Origin: Calothrix sp. FI2-JRJ7
GTDB lineage: Bacteria; Cyanobacteriota; Cyanobacteriia; Cyanobacteriales; Nostocaceae
Assembly: GCA_019359675.1 (NCBI GenBank)
Contig: JAHHGX010000024.1
Location: forward strand, 1 to 55,379
Length of the DNA stretch: 55,379 bases
Direction: 5' to 3'
Under the pieces are notes generated by a model. The model was not told the origin of the DNA. It did not search any database and saw only the letters and a program-made list of their open reading frames with translations. The stretch's first letter is position 1; each line of letters begins with the position of its first letter. Positions 8,251 to 16,146 of this stretch are shown piece by piece. The position numbers and the translations under genes were made by a program.

Positions 8251-9126
8251 ATGCAAAATCAACCTATTAAAAATAAATCGTCTGATAATTGGTATACCCC
8301 ACCCCACATTGTCGAGTTGGTTGTACAGGTGTTGGGTAAAATCGACCTTGACCCATGTGCAGAAGTTGGGTGCCGTATACCAGCTTCAACGCATTACACA
8401 TGTATAGATAACGGATTGACAAGGACTTGGCACGGACGAGTATTTCTCAATCCACCCTACTCGCGTCCCGGTAAATGGATTACTAAACTTAGTGAAGAAA
8501 TCACAGTTGGTCGAGTCAAGTCAGCAATTGCCCTAGTGCCGGCATCTACTGATACTGGTTGGTTATCGCCAGTGCTGGCAACCCAACCCGTGTGTTTTTG
8601 GAAAGGGAGAATCAAATTCCTCGACACCAACTATGAACCAAAACTGCCCGCGCGTCAATCGCACTGCTTGGTGTATTGGGGAAGTCAAAACGAGCGATTT
8701 AAGGAAGTGTTTGATGCGTATGGTGTGGTGCAACTGCCTCGGTCGGTACTAATGGTTAAAAACTCAACCGTTAGTACGCCTGTGGATAATAATGCTTCAC
8801 CTGAAACAGTACTAACGGTTAACAACTCAACCATTAGTACTCAGGGGGAAGAGCTAAAAGCAAAATCAGTACTAATGGTTAACAACTCAACCATTAGTAC
8901 TCGAAGAAGTAGAGGAGAGGGGACAGGAAGAATTCAGATTCGGACTATTACCAAGAAAAATGGTAAGCAGTATCAACAGGCTTGGTATGACTGGCAAATG
9001 CATAATCAGGCTCATACTATATCTAAAAGTACTTATATTCCTAAACATTTATTGGAGATAGTTCAACAGTTAGAACAACAAAAAGCTCCAGTGCGAGAAA
9101 TATTACAGGTGTTAGGAGTGCAATAA
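8251..9126 (+). CDS. DNA N6-adenine methyltransferase (phage Dam family) with repeat insert
   Basis: A 291-aa protein. Residues 13-180 match the phage-type Dam family: WYTPP at about 14, DLDPCAE at 32-38, and the catalytic FLNPPY at 65-70 that flips and methylates adenine. Residues about 165-220 hold three copies of a VLMVNNSTIST-like unit encoded by DNA palindromes. The last 70 residues (from RIQIRTITKKNGKQ) form a separate basic domain that I associate with cyanobacterial plasmid proteins. No partner endonuclease is adjacent, so it is likely an orphan methylase for protection or regulation. It starts 123 bp after rep with an AT-rich promoter region (about 8215-8245). Confidence 0.8.
   Translation: MQNQPIKNKSSDNWYTPPHIVELVVQVLGKIDLDPCAEVGCRIPASTHYTCIDNGLTRTWHGRVFLNPPYSRPGKWITKLSEEITVGRVKSAIALVPASTDTGWLSPVLATQPVCFWKGRIKFLDTNYEPKLPARQSHCLVYWGSQNERFKEVFDAYGVVQLPRSVLMVKNSTVSTPVDNNASPETVLTVNNSTISTQGEELKAKSVLMVNNSTISTRRSRGEGTGRIQIRTITKKNGKQYQQAWYDWQMHNQAHTISKSTYIPKHLLEIVQQLEQQKAPVREILQVLGVQ
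8746..8901 (+). repeat. Three in-frame palindromic repeats in methylase gene
   Basis: Copies lie at 8746-8777, 8808-8841 and 8868-8901. Each is a stem of 12-13 bp, AGTACTAATGGTT and AACCATTAGTACT, around the 8-bp spacer AACAACTC (AAAAACTC in copy 1). The third is perfect; the others carry single compensated or uncompensated changes (AACGG, CCGTT). Steps of 63 and 60 bp keep the reading frame. Confidence 0.85.
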
Positions 9127-9542
9127 CTTACATCTTGCACCTCTCCGTATATACTCAGGCTAAGTAAGAATAAACGCAATAAAGCTACATTATTTTCATT
9201 GCTTTTTATCGCTAAATCAGGAACTTTAGCTTCAATACTGAGTGCGTAAAATACATCAATTTTTCTTGGTGCAAGATGTGAGATAAGGGTTTCAGACACT
9301 TAAATCCGAGCTTACTATATAGCTGAGTGGTGAAGTATATATATACAACTAGGCATCTTCCATACCTGCTATAGTTCTAAGCTCATAGGATTCTCTACCA
9401 GTTTTATAGTTGTAGGCGCCGATACCCATAGAAAATAGTTTAAACCAGTACTAATTGTAAGTATCTTCCACTCCACTACCATAAGAAAACATGATAGTTA
9501 GTAAACTTCTTACGTCCCCATAAGCTTTACGTCGTGTTGCAT
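9127..9542. other. Intergenic region upstream of CRISPR-like array
   Basis: A 416-bp stretch with no convincing gene on either strand. It is AT-rich, with one GGCGCC at about 9416. It may hold the leader of the small array that follows, but no typical leader feature is visible. Confidence 0.3.
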
Positions 9543-9703
9543 GTGTTGTAACCTTAGATGCCACAAGGCGTTGTACACGTATTAAAGAAGTTATCAAAAA
9601 CGTCCCCTAACGAGTGTTGTAACCTTAGATGCCACAAGGCGTTGTACACTAAAAATATTTTGTGTTTCTAGCGTAACTGGCGATAGTGTTGTAACCTTAG
9701 ATG
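9543..9703 (+). CRISPR. Minimal CRISPR-like array, 2 full repeats + 1 truncated
   Basis: Two identical 36-bp repeats (9543-9578, 9614-9649) begin GTGTTGTAACCTTAG and end GCGTTGTACAC. A third copy matches for its first 18 bp only (9686-9703). Spacers are 35 bp (9579-9613) and 36 bp (9650-9685) and unrelated to each other. The repeat has partial dyad symmetry (GTGT...ACAC ends; AACCTT against AAGGCGTT inside). Sizes and the degenerate last repeat are typical of CRISPR. No cas gene is present in the window, so it is an orphan array or a remnant. Confidence 0.65.
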
Positions 9704-9764
9704 GATGGAAGAAGTTTCAAGGGAAGGTATTGATATCAAGCTTGCTATCAGGCTTTGTCGTCAG

Positions 9765-9863
9765 GTAACGTGGTTGCGAGAATGCCTCTTATCCCGCGCC
9801 GTGTTTCGGGCATAAACCTGTCAGGCATTATACTCCAAAGGGGGAATTTTACCCCTGCTATAG
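9765..9863 (+). repeat. Direct repeat, left copy, flanking pentapeptide gene
   Basis: Two blocks recur downstream of the pentapeptide gene: 9765-9785 (GTAACGTGGTTGCGAGAATGC, 1 mismatch to 11327-11347) and 9827-9863 (3 mismatches in 37 to 11367-11403). The second block holds GGGG-AATTTTA-CCCC, a short hairpin, and ends CTGCTATAG. The distance between blocks is 41 bp here and 19 bp in the right copy. Confidence 0.75.
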
Positions 9864-10067
9864 GCCTACGGTGTACACACATCTCTCATCGCGGGTTAAA
9901 TAGGCGGGAAAGAAACGAATGGTTCTATCCCAAACCCGATATTTTACGTTTCTGCTTATCAATAAAAGAGAGTTATTGATAATGAAGTCGGCGCCGCTTA
10001 ATGCTTATCTAGTAAGGCTTGAGTCATACTAGACGAGCTTTTTAAGACTTGTGTGTACACCGTAGGC
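9864..10067. repeat. 17-bp inverted repeat pair enclosing about 170 bp
   Basis: GCCTACGGTGTACACAC (9864-9880) recurs inverted at 10051-10067, and similarity extends outward through CTATAG with a one-base gap. The enclosed bases (9881-10050) have no gene. It could be a small inverted-repeat element or a relic of recombination beside the direct repeat that ends at 9863. Confidence 0.55.
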
Positions 10068-10316
10068 TATAGGCAAGGCTTATGGATTATTGAAAAAAAT
10101 TGGTTTTTTTGGCGTTTAGTGTCTAAAAGTAGTAAAAAACATCTCGAAGAGAGCATTGGGTTGAAAGCCTTGCCTGATAATACTTGAGCGCAATTCGTCT
10201 AAAACATAACGGACAAAAAATCTTTTTGGTGCGATGAACCCTTCCTCACGCTTGGCTGCATATGTTCTGGTTAGGTTCCCTGTTAATAAATAGCGGTGTA
10301 TTAGGGGCTAATTAAT

Positions 10317-11330
10317 ATGGATACCAATATTGGAGCGATTAAAGAAAATATTAAGCTGCCAAGCAGGGAGGATTTGGGTGAAAGCTTTAATCGTGTGTAT
10401 CACGGGCCAGACCGCTTGCGACGGGAATACGAATTGGTAATGGAGTCTGAACGGTTGGGTGTGCCGTTAGATACTTATCGTCGGTTGTACGAGCTACGTG
10501 GGGAAGAAGCAATTGACGCTTACCCCAAACCTGAAAATTGGTGGTATACCCCCGGTGATTGGAGTAAATGGATTTGGCATCTACCACCCAAGAAAAAATT
10601 AGCGTTGGGGAAAAAGGGAGTAGTCAAGTTGGTGCAAAGTGGGGTAATACTCACCATCGCCATCGGAATTGGCCGATATGTATGGGAGGCGCCGAAACGG
10701 GAAAAGCTTGCACATTACCAAGCATGGCAAATGATTAATTCGGCAGCAGGGCAAAAAACAAGTGGGGGAAGGATTCAAGCACTACAGGATTTAAATAAAG
10801 ATGGCGTTAGTTTACAGGGATTGGATGTTAGTGGGGCGTATTTAGCGGGCATCAATTTGCAAAAAGCCAACCTTTGGTATGCCAACCTCAGTAATGCCAA
10901 CCTCAGTAATGCCAACCTCAGTAATGCCAACCTTAAGTTTGCCAACCTTAGTAAAGCCGGCCTTGGTGAAGCCAACCTTGTTGGTGCCAACCTTGCTGGT
11001 GCCAACCTTAGTAATACTTACTCCCGTAGTGCCAACCTTAGTAATGCCAACCTTTTTGGTGCCAACCTTAGTAATGCCAACCTTAGTAATGCCAACCTTA
11101 GTAATGCCAACCTTAGTAATGCCAACCTTAGTAATGCCAACCTTAGTGATACCACCATTAATTGCTATAAAGAGTATTGCACAAACTTCAAAGGTGCGGA
11201 AGGCATCACCCTCGAACAAATCAAACAAGCCTCAAACTGGCAATCTGCTTGTTACACCCCGGAATTCCGCGAAGAACTAGGGTTGCCACCAGAAAACCCA
11301 AACAATTGTGCAGGTGAAGATAAAAAGTAA
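10317..11330 (+). CDS. Membrane-anchored pentapeptide repeat protein
   Basis: A 337-aa protein. The N-terminal 100 residues are hydrophilic; one membrane helix lies at about 105-125 (VILTIAIGIGRYV). From about 165 to 275 there are pentapeptide repeats A(N/D)LxN, many of them exact SNANL units encoded by 15-bp DNA repeats. These form a right-handed quadrilateral helix of unknown target. A small C-terminal domain (INCYKEYCTNF...GITLEQIKQA) closes it. AGGGG lies 10-14 nt before the ATG. The gene sits between two copies of a direct repeat, so it may be a mobile cassette. A dead relative of the C-terminal part lies at 45783-46001. Confidence 0.85.
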   Translation: MDTNIGAIKENIKLPSREDLGESFNRVYHGPDRLRREYELVMESERLGVPLDTYRRLYELRGEEAIDAYPKPENWWYTPGDWSKWIWHLPPKKKLALGKKGVVKLVQSGVILTIAIGIGRYVWEAPKREKLAHYQAWQMINSAAGQKTSGGRIQALQDLNKDGVSLQGLDVSGAYLAGINLQKANLWYANLSNANLSNANLSNANLKFANLSKAGLGEANLVGANLAGANLSNTYSRSANLSNANLFGANLSNANLSNANLSNANLSNANLSNANLSDTTINCYKEYCTNFKGAEGITLEQIKQASNWQSACYTPEFREELGLPPENPNNCAGEDKK

Positions 11331-11403
11331 CGTGGTTGCAAGAATGCACGTTAAACCCGGCGCGGGATTATACTCTAAAAGGGGAAATTTACCCCTGCTA
11401 TAG
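11327..11403 (+). repeat. Direct repeat, right copy, flanking pentapeptide gene
   Basis: This is the counterpart of 9765-9863; the first block overlaps the stop codon of the pentapeptide gene. An inverted copy of its end (CTATAGCAGGG) follows at 11476-11486, just before the recombinase gene. Confidence 0.75.
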
Positions 11404-11523
11404 TCAGGACTTATGCGTTGACGATGGAATGCGGGTTTGGGAGAATGCCTAAAAGTTGCGACTTATTAGGAAAAACTATAGCAGGGTAGAGAAAACGTAA
11501 CAATCAGGGTTTTGGGGGTTTGA

Positions 11524-11556
11524 ACTGTTCGTATTTAAACGTATAATACGAACAGT
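11524..11556. promoter_or_regulatory. 12-9-12 inverted repeat before recombinase gene
   Basis: ACTGTTCGTATT (11524-11535) and AATACGAACAGT (11545-11556) are perfect inverted arms around a 9-bp spacer, ending 14 bp before the ATG of the recombinase. Arms of 12 bp around a short core are the layout of tyrosine-recombinase core sites. It could equally be an operator. Confidence 0.6.
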
Positions 11557-11570
11557 GGTATTTGATTACA

Positions 11571-12152
11571 ATGTTTGTACGTCGCAAGAACACGGATTAC
11601 AGGTCACGGGAATATCTTACAGTACGCGAGGTCAACAGTATCCTGCGAGCTGCAAAAGTTTACGGGCGCCACAAGGTAAGGAACTATGCTCTGGTACTGT
11701 TAATATTTCGCCACGGTTTGCGAGTATCTGAAGCAACAGATTTGCGCTGGGATGCTATCTCGTTTCTGGATGAGGAGATTTTTATCACCCGTAAGAAGGG
11801 TAGCGATAGCGGAGTTCACCCCTTGCCCCAGGACGAGATTGAAGCCTTGAAACAGTTAAAAGCTTCTAACACTGGTAGCAATTACGTTTTTATTGGGGAA
11901 AGGGGAGAACGTCTAACTTCGGCTGCGGTACAAAGATTGTTGACCCGGTTGGGAGAAGTTGCAGAACTAAATATCAAGATTCATCCCCACCAGTTGCGCC
12001 ACGCTTGCGGTTACTATCTCGTCAATGAAGGCCACAGTACCCGATTCATTCAAGAATTCTTAGGACACAGGGATATTCGCCACACCGAAAAATATACCAA
12101 AGTCAACTCAAAGCGTTTTTCTGGGATTAAGTGGAATACTATTGATGAATAA
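11571..12152 (+). CDS. Short tyrosine recombinase (FimB/XerD catalytic type)
   Basis: A 193-aa protein consisting of the catalytic domain only. Catalytic residues are visible: Arg in HGLRVSEA (about 50), the HxLRH box (HPHQLRHACGYY, about 140), the LGH box (about 165) and the C-terminal Tyr in EKYTKV (about 175). There is no N-terminal core-binding domain, as in FimB/FimE inversion recombinases. I start at ATG 11571 rather than TTG 11562. The 12-9-12 dyad immediately upstream and the direct repeats around the pentapeptide gene are candidate sites for it. Confidence 0.85.
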   Translation: MFVRRKNTDYRSREYLTVREVNSILRAAKVYGRHKVRNYALVLLIFRHGLRVSEATDLRWDAISFLDEEIFITRKKGSDSGVHPLPQDEIEALKQLKASNTGSNYVFIGERGERLTSAAVQRLLTRLGEVAELNIKIHPHQLRHACGYYLVNEGHSTRFIQEFLGHRDIRHTEKYTKVNSKRFSGIKWNTIDE

Positions 12153-12257
12153 GGCATCACCGTGTCAGAAAAGGAAAATTGTACGTTAAGAAAAGTTTGA
12201 AGCTGGTTTTTTAACCTAAAGTGTTGTTAATGGGTCATGGTTGAATTGTACTACTGG

Positions 12258-14759
12258 CTAATCTCGCCTAAACTCCATTTGGGCGAAGTGGTCTTGTAGC
12301 AGTTTGTGGACGAAGCGATAGCGACCACCAACTCGTTGGAGGAATAATCGCTCGGTACAATAGTCGAGGAAACGGGCGTAGTTCCAGGGAATGTAACCGT
12401 TACAGTAGAGAATAAGGCGTAGGGTGAAATGTTTAATAACGGGTGTTCCACTTCTAAGTATACCCACGAATAATCCTAAAAATAATCCATACATTAAGCT
12501 AACAATTAAAGCTTTAGTTACATTATTCATTTTTAGAATTATTTGAATTAAAAAGATTAATATTGTGGAAGGTAAAAACAACAAAAATGATAACTTAACT
12601 GTATTTATAGCAGATTGCCAAATACCTTGGTTAGAAATATTTTTATTTTCTATTTCTAGACTAGAAAATCCAAAAATCAGCCCCAAAATCAGCCCAAACA
12701 TCAGCCCAGAAAGCCCAAAAATCAGCACAGAAATCAGCACAGAAATCAGCACAGAAATCAGCCCAAAAATCAGCACAGAAATCAGCCCAGAAAGCCCAAA
12801 AGTCCGCTCCAAAATCAGCCCAGAAAGCCCAAAAATCAGCCCAGAAAGCCCAAAAATCAGCACAAAAATCAGCCCATAAAGCCCAGAAGTCAGCCCAAAA
12901 ATCAGCCCAAAAATTAACCCAATAAAAACATAAAGCAGCCCAAAAATCAGCCCAAAAATCAGCCCAAAAATCAGCCCAAAAATCAGCCCAAAAATCAGCC
13001 CAAAAATCAGCGTTTTTTTAAATTTTTTATAAGAAAACTTTAAAATTTCAATTGCTTCAATTTTATCTTCAATCAGCCCAGAAATCAGCCCAGAAATCAG
13101 CCCAGGAATTAACCCAAGAAAAACATAAAGCAGCCCTACTGCCAGCCCAGGAATTAGTCCAGAAATTAGCCCAGAAATCAGCCCAGAAATCAGCCATTTT
13201 ATAATGGTTATGTTCAAAAAAATATTAGACCTAATTAAACCTATATTTTCAAGTTTATACTCTATTATATCACCAAATAAACCATTAATCAGCCCATTAA
13301 TCAGTCCCAAAAACAGCCCAAAAATCAGCCCAAAAATCAGCCCAGAAAGCCCCCCAAAAATCAGCCCAGAAAGCCCCCCAAAAATCAGCATTTGTATAAC
13401 TCCCCAGACAATCAAATTATAAATAATCTTGGGAGTTTTAGTTTTTAACAAACTCGGCTGCATTTCTTCAATCAAAAATTCAGTTTTAGATTCTCGTTGC
13501 ATTTGTTGAGCTAACCAAACAAGCCACATCCGCGTTTGTTTAGCGTTAGGAGGTTTGGTCTTAAAATATGTTCTACTGTTAATATTCCGTGTTAACATCC
13601 GTCCTAAATAGGCATCTAGTAAATACTGAATCCGGTCTGCTGTAGAATTCAAATGCTGCCATTCTTCAACAGATATTTCTTGAGATGCTAGAACAGTAAC
13701 GCTAAGTAGTAAAGGAGTTTTAACTAACTCTAATAAGTCTAAGTCGCTACTAATGCTTGACCACAGTTCTATAGAGTTAATAGTCCTTAAATAATCACAA
13801 ATTTGATTGTTGGTCAAAGACTGTAAGTAGATAGCACCATTTAGTTGTAATTGAGTAGCGTAGTTTCTATATTCTTCACTTCGACTACAAACGACTAGAG
13901 AAAGGGGTCTAGTTTCGCTTGCTAAAAACTGATTAATTGCCTGAACACAATCTTCTTGACGCAGTGGCTCAAGTTCGTCTAAACCGTCAAGTAATGGTAG
14001 TAATTGGTGATTATTTACCCAATCTTGACCAAGCTTTTTTGAGACACCATACTTAGATTTAAGTTCAGCCACTATCCAATCCGTTAAAGTTTGGCGGTCA
14101 TCTTTCCATGAGGATAAGTTAAATAAAACGGGAATGGGATAATTAGGTTGTTCTTCTGCACGTTTAACTAATTCTTGAGCTAGTTCTAATTGTGTGGTTG
14201 TCTTACCTGCCCCTGGCGCCCCTAAAATTAATAGTTTACCAGTTATTCCTTCTGAGTCAAAAACTTCTAAAATTGTTGTAGCATTTGGGAGAGGTTCAGC
14301 AGGTTTTAGTCCAATTTTTATCTCAGCATCCCAAGGTCGCTTTACTTGTTGCGGTTGTGATTCCTTACCCAAATTAATCAGTACGGCATTGTGTAGAGAT
14401 TGCCTTAATCTTGCTGTAACTTCTTCCTTGACTGCGGCTAATAGTATCCGTTCATTCTTAGGTCGTGCAGCATTACCTATCGAGTTGTAATTTGACAATA
14501 GTTCTTGGGCAACACCTTGTAGTTTTAAGTTTCCAGGGTTTTCTTTACACGCAGCATCAATTAATTGGTCAATCCATCCCTGAGATTCTGCTACTTTTAT
14601 TAAGTTAAAAATAACAACTTCTAAATTACCTCCTCCAGCAACTACGTCTAAATTTTTATCTAATCCAAGCGATAACATCTGCTCCAGCGATGATTTAGTG
14701 GGAAAAGCATCAATTAAAGCATCAATTAGTTTTTTTCGCTGCTGACCAGATAATTTCAT
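12258..14759 (-). CDS. EAD1-NACHT STAND NTPase with membrane repeat region
   Basis: An 833-aa protein. Residues 1-88 are an effector-associated domain 1 (LSGQQRKKLIDALIDAFP...NPGNLKL), a homotypic adaptor shared by six other genes here. A NACHT NTPase follows, with Walker A GAPGAGKT (180-187) and Walker B LLPLLDGLDE (253-262). Residues about 430-740 are a long run of GLIFGLISGL-type hydrophobic repeats that would cross a membrane many times, encoded by AAATCAGCCC-like DNA repeats (12670-13390). The last 60 residues (YRFVHKLLQDHFAQ) are soluble. STAND proteins oligomerise on sensing a trigger; here the effector is probably membrane disruption, which is inference. The 14760-14938 gap separates it from the EAD1-GUN4 gene upstream. 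Confidence 0.85.
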   Translation of the reverse strand: MKLSGQQRKKLIDALIDAFPTKSSLEQMLSLGLDKNLDVVAGGGNLEVVIFNLIKVAESQGWIDQLIDAACKENPGNLKLQGVAQELLSNYNSIGNAARPKNERILLAAVKEEVTARLRQSLHNAVLINLGKESQPQQVKRPWDAEIKIGLKPAEPLPNATTILEVFDSEGITGKLLILGAPGAGKTTTQLELAQELVKRAEEQPNYPIPVLFNLSSWKDDRQTLTDWIVAELKSKYGVSKKLGQDWVNNHQLLPLLDGLDELEPLRQEDCVQAINQFLASETRPLSLVVCSRSEEYRNYATQLQLNGAIYLQSLTNNQICDYLRTINSIELWSSISSDLDLLELVKTPLLLSVTVLASQEISVEEWQHLNSTADRIQYLLDAYLGRMLTRNINSRTYFKTKPPNAKQTRMWLVWLAQQMQRESKTEFLIEEMQPSLLKTKTPKIIYNLIVWGVIQMLIFGGLSGLIFGGLSGLIFGLIFGLFLGLINGLINGLFGDIIEYKLENIGLIRSNIFLNITIIKWLISGLISGLISGLIPGLAVGLLYVFLGLIPGLISGLISGLIEDKIEAIEILKFSYKKFKKTLIFGLIFGLIFGLIFGLIFGLIFGLLYVFIGLIFGLIFGLTSGLYGLIFVLIFGLSGLIFGLSGLILERTFGLSGLISVLIFGLISVLISVLISVLIFGLSGLMFGLILGLIFGFSSLEIENKNISNQGIWQSAINTVKLSFLLFLPSTILIFLIQIILKMNNVTKALIVSLMYGLFLGLFVGILRSGTPVIKHFTLRLILYCNGYIPWNYARFLDYCTERLFLQRVGGRYRFVHKLLQDHFAQMEFRRD

Positions 14760-14938
14760 ATTTTAAATACAATTTATCAAGCAAAGGGTGACGGAGAGTA
14801 CTGAGGTTCATGAGGTAGCAGAAAAATTTATTCGGGCTAACTGTTATGACCCGACGGTGCCAGGTATCGGATTAAAGTAATGCTTATTCTATCGTGGAAA
14901 GAGACGCTGTTACAAATATTAATAAATATCGAAAAGCT

Positions 14939-15802
14939 TTATATATTACAATTTACAAGCCTCCAAACGAGAGGAGATATATAATGGTGTGGTCCATCCA
15001 TAATCTCTATAACCCATGTGAGCCACCACCATGCTTTAGCCCAGGTATGACCAATACTGGGGAACACATACACCGGGAGGTGCCCAATAACCGGGAGGTG
15101 TCCACCGGGAGCCGTAGTGTCAAATGTCAGTGCATAATCTTCTAATCTTTCTCCCATAACCCAATTTGTCAACCAACCAATTCTTTTTTCTATTCTCCAC
15201 CCTACGCGATTCTTATATTTTTCCCAGGCTTCTTCTCTGTACTTGCCGTCAAGTATTCCCCCGACTTCAAGGTAGATTTGTTTTTGAACGCTGAAGCCAA
15301 AGCGCCCATTGCTATATTTTACCCAAAGTTTATCGATAGTGCGTAAGTCTGTGCAGGGAAAATTTCTGATACTTTCGATATTTAGCCAGCCTTTTGTTTC
15401 TCTACCAGACGCTTTAAGCATAACAGTGAGAGTTTCATTATCTGCTTCTCTCCACTGTTGTGCTTTCAATAAATCTCGCAGTCGTGTGTAATCTACATTG
15501 CGAGCGCTACTTAGGTCATCACTTGGTGCAGGTTGTAATAATAGTTCTTGGGCAATAGCTTTTAGTTTTAGGTTTCCAGGGTTTTCATTACACGCAGCAC
15601 GAATCAAATCTTTGACCCAACCCTGAGAATTTGCTGTTTTTATTAATTCAAAAACAATCTTTTCTAAACTCCCTTCGCCTGCAATTACTCTTAGACTTTT
15701 ATCTAATTCAAATAACAACATTCGCTCTAGGGATGCTATATCAGGAAAAGCATCAATTAAAGCGTTTTGTAGTTCTTTAAGTTGCCAACCGGATAATTGC
15801 AT
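14939..15802 (-). CDS. EAD1-GUN4 fusion
   Basis: A 287-aa protein. Residues 1-90 are EAD1 (LSGWQLKELQNALIDAFP). Residues about 105-235 are a GUN4 domain: RLRDLLKAQQWREADNET, then IDKLWVKYSNGRFGFSVQ. Chloroplast and cyanobacterial GUN4 binds porphyrins and stimulates Mg-chelatase. In EAD and STAND contexts the domain more likely senses tetrapyrroles or a stress ligand. The tail contains LPVIGHLPVYVFPSIGH and several tryptophans. A related GUN4 domain ends the 844-aa protein at 52419-54953. The 5' flank resembles that of the EAD1 repeat gene at 17344-18606. Confidence 0.85.
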   Translation of the reverse strand: MQLSGWQLKELQNALIDAFPDIASLERMLLFELDKSLRVIAGEGSLEKIVFELIKTANSQGWVKDLIRAACNENPGNLKLKAIAQELLLQPAPSDDLSSARNVDYTRLRDLLKAQQWREADNETLTVMLKASGRETKGWLNIESIRNFPCTDLRTIDKLWVKYSNGRFGFSVQKQIYLEVGGILDGKYREEAWEKYKNRVGWRIEKRIGWLTNWVMGERLEDYALTFDTTAPGGHLPVIGHLPVYVFPSIGHTWAKAWWWLTWVIEIMDGPHHYISPLVWRLVNCNI

Positions 15803-15889
15803 ATCTTTGAGATAAACTGTTTACATATAAAAGATGAAGTTTTTAAAAATACTACTGCTTGAGATAATTATAAAATTAATTGTTGATAG

Positions 15890-16066
15890 TTAGGTTTTAC
15901 CTGCCTCATCTTTTTTTAATACTGGTATTGACCCTTGTGAAACATTTTCCATTTCAATAGCAACCATACCTTCGTCAAAGGCTCGTTGAAATACATCTTG
16001 ATTACCTGAAGTTTTGTAACCCAATCCATCATAAAATCCTTTAGCAAACTCATAAGGAATTAGAAC
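15890..16066 (-). pseudogene. C-terminal fragment of CHAT protease gene
   Basis: The minus strand encodes VLIPYEFAKGFYDGLGYK...EGMVAIEMENVSQG...IPVLKK and a stop. This resembles the C-terminal end of CHAT (caspase-like) effectors. A stop lies just upstream in frame, so only about 58 codons remain. A shorter, frameshifted copy of its last 12-15 codons lies at about 18700-18745, upstream of another EAD1 gene, so the flank has been duplicated. Confidence 0.6.
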
Positions 16067-16146
16067 CTATTTTGAATGGCTCCACAAGTCTTTATTATGG
16101 AGGCAAGCCAACTTGTCAAGTCTTTTTACTAACATAATTTTGGTTC

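Noticed and set aside
9755-9979. 74-aa plus-strand ORF
   Set aside because: It runs across the direct repeat and the inverted repeat and has no coding character.
10158-10167. GGGTTGAAAG, reminiscent of the 3' end of type V-K CRISPR repeats
   Set aside because: Only ten bases match, in a single copy, with no second repeat nearby; chance is sufficient.
10775-11280. Three additional open frames (minus and plus) within the pentapeptide gene
   Set aside because: They are alternate-frame readings of the 15-bp repeats; stops are absent only because the repeat unit lacks them.
12565-13422. Two plus-strand ORFs rich in I, S, P and K
   Set aside because: Antisense readings of the membrane-repeat region of the 833-aa STAND gene.
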